Shown one piece after another: positions 26,234-30,550 of a stretch of 30,550 nucleotides of DNA. Positions within the stretch are counted from its first letter, which is position 1. Each line of letters begins with the position of its first letter. The notes below the pieces were generated by a model, which worked only from the letters and a program-made list of their open reading frames with translations, had not been told where the DNA came from and searched no databases. Made by a program: the position numbers and the translations under genes. Origin of the DNA: Candidatus Dojkabacteria bacterium UBA2259 (GTDB taxonomy: Bacteria; Patescibacteriota; Dojkabacteria; SC72); contig DDXN01000002.1 in assembly GCA_002347605.1 (NCBI GenBank), positions 21,179 to 51,728 of the forward strand. Reading direction: 5' to 3'.

Positions 26234-27694
26234 CTAAGAATTTTTCCAAGTTTTTTGTATTTTGTATTGTGTTGATGGTGAGTTAGCATACTGTATCCAG
26301 TCCTCTTTAACTGTTTTTTTCCCTATTTGTGTAACAATCTCAATTTTATCACCAGTTTGTACTTTGTAATTTAATTTTTCTGCTCTACCATTTACTTTTG
26401 CAGATACCATACTATTGCCTATATCAGTGTGTACTTTGTAAGCGAAGTCTACAACAGTATCCCCACTGTCTAATTGGATGATTTTTCCTTTTGGAGTAAA
26501 TGCAAATACATAGGAGGGGAATATGTCAACTAGAATTGGGTTCGAAATATTTTTCTCTCTTAGAGAGATATGTTTATTTATTCCTTTGTGAACATCTTCT
26601 ACCCAATTGTATTTATCTGTGGGTTTTGCGTATCTACTTTTACTTTCTTTGTACGCAATATGGGAGGCTTTACCATATGTATTGTAGTAATACATATCAT
26701 GAGTCATTATTTGTATCTCAATTATGTTTGGAGATATTTCATCTAATACAATAGGTCCCTGTAGAGCTTTGTATCCATTTGGTTTAGGGTTAGAGATATA
26801 GTCATCGAACTCTTTGGTAAGGATGTCTCCACTGTCCATTATTTTTTCTAAGATGTTGTAGCAGTTTTCTGGTGTGTTTGTTATTACTCTGAATGCAATT
26901 AGATCTCTTATACTATCTATATCAATACTACTTTGTTCTTTCAACTGTTTTTTCTCTTTGTTGTATATACTGTAGATTCCTTTTACTCTTCCATATATTC
27001 CAGGTTTTGGAGATATTTCCTTTAGAATCTTTGTTAAGTATTCAAGATATTTGTATTGCATCTCTTGTGTGAAATTTTTCTCTTCCATCTTGCTTCTAAT
27101 TATTTCGTACTCATCTGGTCTGTATATTAAGAGTGCCTTCTCTTCTAACTCTTTTTTGAGGAGATCCAAATTAAGATACTCAGCAAGTGGTGCATAGATA
27201 TTTAATATTTTTTGAAGTTTAGAGTTTAATCGCTCTTGTGGCATATATTCAATAGTTCTTACATTATCAAGTGTATCAGCGAGCTTTATGAGTATTGGTC
27301 TTAAATCTTTTGCGTTGTTTAGTATGAATTTCGTTACTATCTCAAACTCTGTATCTGTACTTGCTGTTGCTTTGCTAATATCGTTGTAAAGTTTGATTAG
27401 AGTGATTACATCTGAACCAAATTTTTCTTCAATCTCTTTTGATATTTCTACTTCTTTCTCTAGTGAATTAGTAATGCTGTTGTGCAAGAGTCCAGCAATT
27501 ATTGTGTTAGTATCCATTCCCATCTCTGCAAGAGTTATACCTATTCTCAAAGAGTGGTTTATGTATGGTTCTCCTGAAAATCTTGTTTGTTCTTTATGGT
27601 ACTTTTCTGCAAGTACAATAGCCTTTGATATCAGAGGGAGGAATGTTTTGGGGCTTGATTCTTTTACTTTCTTCTTGTAGTCTTGAGTTTCCAT
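26234..27694 (-). CDS. RelA/SpoT-family protein with degenerate hydrolase site
   Basis: This 486-residue protein has the Rel N-terminal half and a TGS domain (about 390-455, DIFPSYVFAFTPKGKIIQL) but no C-terminal ACT domain. In the HD hydrolase domain the first His is kept (NHSLR, H47) and the KLAD motif is present. The HD pair, however, reads His-Asn (LLHN, H71-N72), and the following Glu-Asp is Thr-Asn. In the synthetase domain SIRDLIAFRVI and the Glu of IEIQIMT remain, while the usual NGYQSLHT reads NGYKALQG and QIRT reads QIMT. (p)ppGpp hydrolysis is therefore unlikely, and synthesis is possible but uncertain. It starts directly after the tyrS terminator. Confidence 0.88.
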   Translation of the reverse strand: METQDYKKKVKESSPKTFLPLISKAIVLAEKYHKEQTRFSGEPYINHSLRIGITLAEMGMDTNTIIAGLLHNSITNSLEKEVEISKEIEEKFGSDVITLIKLYNDISKATASTDTEFEIVTKFILNNAKDLRPILIKLADTLDNVRTIEYMPQERLNSKLQKILNIYAPLAEYLNLDLLKKELEEKALLIYRPDEYEIIRSKMEEKNFTQEMQYKYLEYLTKILKEISPKPGIYGRVKGIYSIYNKEKKQLKEQSSIDIDSIRDLIAFRVITNTPENCYNILEKIMDSGDILTKEFDDYISNPKPNGYKALQGPIVLDEISPNIIEIQIMTHDMYYYNTYGKASHIAYKESKSRYAKPTDKYNWVEDVHKGINKHISLREKNISNPILVDIFPSYVFAFTPKGKIIQLDSGDTVVDFAYKVHTDIGNSMVSAKVNGRAEKLNYKVQTGDKIEIVTQIGKKTVKEDWIQYANSPSTQYKIQKTWKNS

Positions 27695-27696
27695 TG

Positions 27697-27720
27697 AAAA
27701 GAAAATCCCTTTCGGGGATT
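27697..27720 (-). terminator. Terminator-like hairpin after tyrS, abutting the rel start
   Basis: On the minus strand a six-pair stem AATCCC/GGGATT (27704-27709 with 27715-27720) and a five-base loop are followed by TTTCTTTTC. The rel ATG (27694) comes immediately after, so the element could also act as an attenuator or block for rel. Confidence 0.65.
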
Positions 27721-27742
27721 AATATGTTAGTTACTATCTTCC

Positions 27743-28960
27743 CTACTGAGTAATACGTTTAATTTGATATACATGTCTTCCACACTTAAGTATGATGTCC
27801 TTTTGTAAAGGTATATTTAAGTCCCAATTCTTAATTTTGTTACCGTCAATACTTACAGCATCTTGTTCAATTAATCTTTTAGCTTGTGATTTACTGCTAC
27901 TAATATTACATTCAACTATTAAATCAAGTATATTTATATTCTCTTTATGAATCATTTTAATGGGTATCTCTGTACTAAGATCTTTTTTTTGAAATATGTT
28001 TTCAAAATACTGTTGTGCTTTTTCTGCTTCCTGTTCACTTCTTAAATCTTTTGTAATCTCATATGCAAGTAGTTTTTTAATACCCATTGGATTTTCTCCT
28101 GACGTAAGTCTCTTTTTTATTTCTTCTACCTGTTCTAATTCGTAACTTGTTAATATTTCAAAGGCAATGGGGAGTAGTTTGTCATCAAAGGTCATAACTT
28201 TTCCAAAAATATCATTTGCACTATCATTTAAAGCTATCATATTACCTTCAGATTTTCCCATCTTACTGCCATCGTTTGTTTCGAGTAGTTTCCCTGCTAA
28301 AACGATTTTCTCTTTTCCAAGTCTATTCATTATTAAATCTCTTCCAGCAAGCATATTAAAGAGTTGATCATTTCCCCCTATCTCCACATCTATATCCATC
28401 ATTACACAGTCGTATCCTTGCATTAGTGGGTACAGGAACTCATGTAGATATATTGGTTTGTCTTCTTCTAATCTTTTTTGGAACATACTTCTTTTTAGCA
28501 TTTGTTGTACTGTAAATACTGATGCTATATCAATAATATCACCAAAATTAAGAGATTCTAACCATTGGCTGTTATATACAACTTTAACGGGGTTTTCTTT
28601 GTTGAATATGTCAATGATGTGTGAAGCCTGTTCAACGTATACTTTCATATTTTCTTCAACCTGTTCTTTTGAAAGTTTTACTCTTGCAGAAGTTTTGTCT
28701 GTTGGATCCCCTATTCTTGCTGTAAAGTCCCCTATTACAAAATATACTTGGTGTCCTAGTTTCCTAAAGTCTTCTAACTTTCTCATTCCAACAGTATGCC
28801 CTATGTGTAGTGTGGGTGCTGTTGGATCAAAGCCTTGGTATACATTTAACCTCTTACCTGAGAGAAGTTTTTCTTTAAGTGCATCTGGAGAAGGGAGTAT
28901 TTGTTCTACTCCTTTGTTAAGAATTCTATTTATTATTTTTTCATCCTTTAGTACTTCCAT
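27743..28960 (-). CDS. tyrS: Tyrosyl-tRNA synthetase
   Basis: This 405-residue class I synthetase has the HIGH motif in TAPTLHIGHTVGMRKLEDF, GDFTARIGDPTDK, the tyrosine-pocket region YDCVMMDIDVEIGGNDQLFN and the KMSKS-type loop as GSKMGKSEGNMI. A C-terminal S4 RNA-binding domain (about 340-405; SSSKSQAKRLIEQDAVSIDG) completes it. It charges tRNA-Tyr. A good sigma-70-type promoter lies just upstream and a hairpin terminator 23 bases after the stop, so the gene is largely its own unit, followed by rel. Confidence 0.98.
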   Translation of the reverse strand: MEVLKDEKIINRILNKGVEQILPSPDALKEKLLSGKRLNVYQGFDPTAPTLHIGHTVGMRKLEDFRKLGHQVYFVIGDFTARIGDPTDKTSARVKLSKEQVEENMKVYVEQASHIIDIFNKENPVKVVYNSQWLESLNFGDIIDIASVFTVQQMLKRSMFQKRLEEDKPIYLHEFLYPLMQGYDCVMMDIDVEIGGNDQLFNMLAGRDLIMNRLGKEKIVLAGKLLETNDGSKMGKSEGNMIALNDSANDIFGKVMTFDDKLLPIAFEILTSYELEQVEEIKKRLTSGENPMGIKKLLAYEITKDLRSEQEAEKAQQYFENIFQKKDLSTEIPIKMIHKENINILDLIVECNISSSKSQAKRLIEQDAVSIDGNKIKNWDLNIPLQKDIILKCGRHVYQIKRITQ

Positions 28961-28969
28961 ATCTTTAGT

Positions 28970-28998
28970 ATTATATATTCTATACTGGGATTTTACAA
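28970..28998 (-). promoter_or_regulatory. tyrS promoter
   Basis: TTGTAA (28993-28998), a 17-base spacer and a consensus TATAAT (28970-28975) precede the ATG at 28960 by nine bases. The predicted leader is only two or three bases. The spacer overlaps one arm of a 12-base inverted repeat. Confidence 0.65.
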
Positions 28999-29078
28999 AA
29001 AAGAGTAAGAAGTGTTAAGAAATAGTAACAGATGCCATACTAGAAGGAGAACTGCAAGTGAAAAGAAAAATCCCAGTA
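28983..29078. repeat. 12-base inverted repeat with 72-base loop upstream of tyrS
   Basis: TACTGGGATTTT (28983-28994) and its exact complement AAAATCCCAGTA (29067-29078) flank 72 bases. One arm lies between the -35 and -10 of tyrS. Confidence 0.6.
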
Positions 29079-29096
29079 CTCCCAATGGTAGTATTT

Positions 29097-29124
29097 AATC
29101 TGCGATTTTTTCAAAAAACAGATT
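29097..29124 (-). terminator. Imperfect hairpin after the acidic membrane-protein gene
   Basis: AATCTG/CAGATT arms enclose TTTTTT-C-AAAAAA with a three-base bulge. It lies 26 bases after the stop at 29150 and can fold on either strand. No T-run follows directly. A second weak stem and T-rich stretch follow at about 29060-29095, so termination here is plausible but not classical. Confidence 0.35.
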
Positions 29125-29149
29125 TAAGATGTCCAATACTCTTTTCTAA

Positions 29150-29497
29150 CTACAAACCCACATCTGTATCTTCAAGCTCGAAGTCTGAATCTAAATCATC
29201 TAAAGCATTAATTTGTGTATCTAAATCCTCAAGAGAGTCATCTATCTCTTCAGTTGAAACGGTATCTGAATCCAGGAAATCCTCTGACAAATCAGGTAGC
29301 TGTGTTTCAACATCCTCTGTCTCATCAAGAGAGGACTCATTAGAGAGAAGGATTGTATCTATGAATGAGAGAGCATCTTCTTTTTGCTCCTTATCCAAAA
29401 CAAAATATGCTAATCCTATTAGTCCAACTAGAGCTACTCCTAGGAGTACGAGAAGAAGTGTCTTTTTGCTCTTTGGTTTTTCTATTTTTTCTTCCAT
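29150..29497 (-). CDS. Single-pass membrane protein with acidic tail
   Basis: This 115-residue protein has a basic N-terminus (1-12, KIEKPKSKK), one membrane helix (about 13-33, LLLVLLGVALVGLIGLAYFV) and then a tail of about 80 residues dominated by Asp, Glu and Ser (LDSDTVSTEEIDDSLEDLDT). By the positive-inside rule the acidic tail is outside. I recognise no family. It follows the secreted-protein gene by 22 bases on the same strand and is probably co-transcribed. Partnership with that protein or cation binding at the surface is conjecture. Confidence 0.7.
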   Translation of the reverse strand: MEEKIEKPKSKKTLLLVLLGVALVGLIGLAYFVLDKEQKEDALSFIDTILLSNESSLDETEDVETQLPDLSEDFLDSDTVSTEEIDDSLEDLDTQINALDDLDSDFELEDTDVGL

Positions 29498-29519
29498 AGT
29501 AATTTTGCTTCTTTAAAAA

Positions 29520-30059
29520 TTATTCAACAACTTGGGCTTTAAGATCTAACAAATCCTGTTTTAAAATCTCTTGTGCATATGTTCTTAATTGAAGCATTTC
29601 ATTCTTACAATTCATAAGTTGTGTTCTAGCAGAATCAAATTGCTGACCAGAATCAAAATCACTGTTTCCACATACTCCCTTCTTGGAGTTATCTATACCT
29701 ACTTTAAATTCATTGTAATATCTATTCGCATTCTGAATCATATTGTTGTACTCAGCCATATGTTTCTCAAGCTCTGTTGTATCATATCCATCAGCTTTAA
29801 ATTTTAATGCTACCTGTTCAATATTCTTAAATATATTTTGAAAAGCATTCATATATTTATCCTGGCTCTGATTGTATCTATCTGTTACTAAACCAACCTT
29901 TCTAGTAACATCTGTACATTTTTGACTGTTACTTCCCTGTTGGCCACTCGAAGTTGTGGTATCGGAGGAGCCACTTTGCTGATTTGCTGTTTGAGCAAAA
30001 ACAGTAAGGGATGAAACAAGAAGAAAGGCTAATCCTAAAAGTAAAATACGTTTTTTCAT
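29520..30059 (-). CDS. Secreted helical protein with signal peptide
   Basis: This 179-residue protein has a clear signal peptide: MKKR, a hydrophobic core ILLLGLAFLLVSSLTVF and a likely cleavage after VFA. A Ser/Thr/Gln/Gly-rich linker (about 24-45) and a largely alpha-helical body follow (QSQDKYMNAFQNIFKNIEQ, EILKQDLLDLKAQVVE). The mature part has three Cys, in QKC, GVC and MNC. No domain is recognised; the helical body suggests a coiled-coil or bundle exported protein. A TATAAT 17 bases before the ATG gives a short leader of about ten bases. It heads a two-gene unit with the acidic-tailed membrane protein. Confidence 0.75.
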   Translation of the reverse strand: MKKRILLLGLAFLLVSSLTVFAQTANQQSGSSDTTTSSGQQGSNSQKCTDVTRKVGLVTDRYNQSQDKYMNAFQNIFKNIEQVALKFKADGYDTTELEKHMAEYNNMIQNANRYYNEFKVGIDNSKKGVCGNSDFDSGQQFDSARTQLMNCKNEMLQLRTYAQEILKQDLLDLKAQVVE

Positions 30060-30076
30060 ATAGTGAGAAAAAAGAA

Positions 30077-30082
30077 ATTATA
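30077..30082 (-). promoter_or_regulatory. -10 element of the secreted-protein gene
   Basis: TATAAT lies 17 bases upstream of the ATG at 30059. No clear -35 is seen. Confidence 0.4.
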
Positions 30083-30163
30083 TATTCACTTACTACTTTA
30101 GACATATCTATTCTAAAAGTCAAGGAATCACACTCTTTAGAGTTTATGTAGATAGAAGCAAGA

Positions 30164-30216
30164 GGGTATTGACCCATATCAAGAAATGTTGTATATTTGG
30201 ATATGGGTATATACCC
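30164..30216. promoter_or_regulatory. Paired GGGT-N4-ACCC boxes upstream of the DUF5320-like gene
   Basis: GGGTATTGACCC (30164-30175) and the perfect palindrome GGGTATATACCC (30205-30216) are 41 bases apart centre to centre. In addition, ACCCATATC (30172-30180) and GATATGGGT (30200-30208) form a nine-base inverted repeat linking the two boxes. They lie in the divergent region before the Cys-rich and DUF134-like genes, and are candidate operators. Confidence 0.5.
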
Positions 30217-30240
30217 TAAATAAATTATTAATGTATAGAT

Positions 30241-30465
30241 ATGCCTAATTTAGATGGAACAGGTCCATTAGGACAAGGACCAGTAGGAAGAATTGGTAGA
30301 AGATTTTTCCAAAGAAGGAACACTCCTGGTAAATTACAAGGTGGAAGTGGAGAGTGTGTATGTCCAAAGTGTGGGTTTGTGCAGCCTCATACAAGAGGAG
30401 TACCATGTACTCAGGTTAACTGTCCAAAATGTAATACACCAATGAAGGGTGTTTTCTGTGCTTAA
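30241..30465 (+). CDS. Small DUF5320-like Cys-rich (zinc/iron-binding) protein
   Basis: This 74-residue protein opens with DGTGPLGQGPVGRIGRR, the Gly-rich start typical of DUF5320 proteins. It ends in a metal-site-like module: CVCPKCGFVQPH and PCTQVNCPKCNTPM with Cys 39, 41, 44, 56, 61, 64, 73 and His 50. Proteins with this start are often found with DUF134 regulators and NifX/dinitrogenase-cofactor-like proteins, and a DUF134-like gene follows after 20 bases. The role is unknown; metal or Fe-S handling is inferred. The start is the only in-frame ATG, preceded by AT-rich sequence and the paired palindromes. Confidence 0.75.
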   Translation: MPNLDGTGPLGQGPVGRIGRRFFQRRNTPGKLQGGSGECVCPKCGFVQPHTRGVPCTQVNCPKCNTPMKGVFCA

Positions 30466-30485
30466 GATTTGTAAATCATACATAT

Positions 30486-30550
30486 ATGAGGAATAGATTT
30501 AGAAGAAGACTCAATTTCGAGTTCAATGATGTATATTTTAAACCAAGAGG
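30486..30550 (+). CDS. DUF134-like predicted DNA-binding protein, partial
   Basis: Only the first 21 codons are in the window. They read MRNRFRRRLNFEFNDVYFKP followed by Arg, resembling the conserved start of DUF134 proteins (a basic RRR stretch, then a YFKPxG motif before a sigma-region-4-like HTH). The short length makes this a tentative call. The neighbouring DUF5320-like gene supports it. Confidence 0.5.
   Translation, partial: MRNRFRRRLNFEFNDVYFKPR

Noticed and set aside
1..30550. UGA reassigned to glycine or tryptophan as in some CPR phyla
   Set aside because: Full-length, motif-complete frames are obtained without any in-frame TGA, so nothing in the window needs recoding.
1..30550. 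CRISPR array, transposon, tRNA, rRNA or T-box riboswitch
   Set aside because: No regularly spaced short repeats, transposase frames, tRNA-like cloverleaf or conserved T-box sequence was seen. The gaps before the synthetase genes are too short or unstructured for T-boxes.

Overview
The window is a compact, AT-rich bacterial chromosome segment with about 22 protein genes, almost no spacer DNA, and no rRNA, tRNA, CRISPR array or insertion sequence that I can see. The style suggests a Candidate Phyla Radiation (Patescibacteria) genome. Reasons are very short intergenic gaps, small housekeeping enzymes, single-membrane surface proteins (sortase, PBP1A with an Ig-like tail, a DUF2341 surface protein), degenerate enzymes, and a 37-residue membrane peptide in an operon. 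Assignment to a particular CPR phylum is not possible from this sequence alone. The code appears standard: every gene reads through without internal TGA, yet no gene ends in TGA.

Layout. 1-554 (-): 5' part of a sortase. 651-1568 (+): membrane-anchored Ig-like protein with a C-terminal sorting-signal-like end, followed by a terminator. 1683-5445 (+): AI-2E-type permease followed by a PEP-synthase-like protein that has lost its catalytic residues. 5498-8113 (+): mutS, whose stop overlaps that of a convergent stand-alone winged-helix gene (8110-8418, -), which lies downstream of hisS (8464-9762, -). 9846-12566 (+): class A penicillin-binding protein. 12573-19052 (-): the classical translation cluster thrS-infC-rpmI-rplT-pheS-pheT, with rpmI overprinting the infC 3' end. 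19227-19958 (-): rsmD. 19995-23588 (-): a large repeat-containing surface protein whose last repeat lies beyond an in-frame stop. 23625-27694 (-): rel, a small membrane peptide, recG and a SpoU methyltransferase, tightly coupled. 27743-28960 (-): tyrS. 29150-30059 (-): a secreted helical protein and an acidic-tailed membrane protein. 30241-30550 (+): a small Cys-rich DUF5320-like protein and the start of a DUF134-like regulator.

Common themes. Most first genes of transcription units have a -10-like hexamer only 5-8 bases before the start codon, which implies leaderless mRNAs. The clearest Shine-Dalgarno sequences are before an operon-internal gene (2909-2914) and before hisS, where it overlaps a TATAAT. 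Translation and genome maintenance dominate the window (four aminoacyl-tRNA synthetases, IF3, L35, L20, RsmD, a SpoU enzyme, MutS, RecG). The cell-surface genes form the other group. The points most worth a second look are the PEP-synthase-like pseudoenzyme, the infC/rpmI overlap, the stop-interrupted repeat protein with HxH collar-like modules, and paired GGGT-N4-ACCC boxes upstream of the DUF5320/DUF134 genes.
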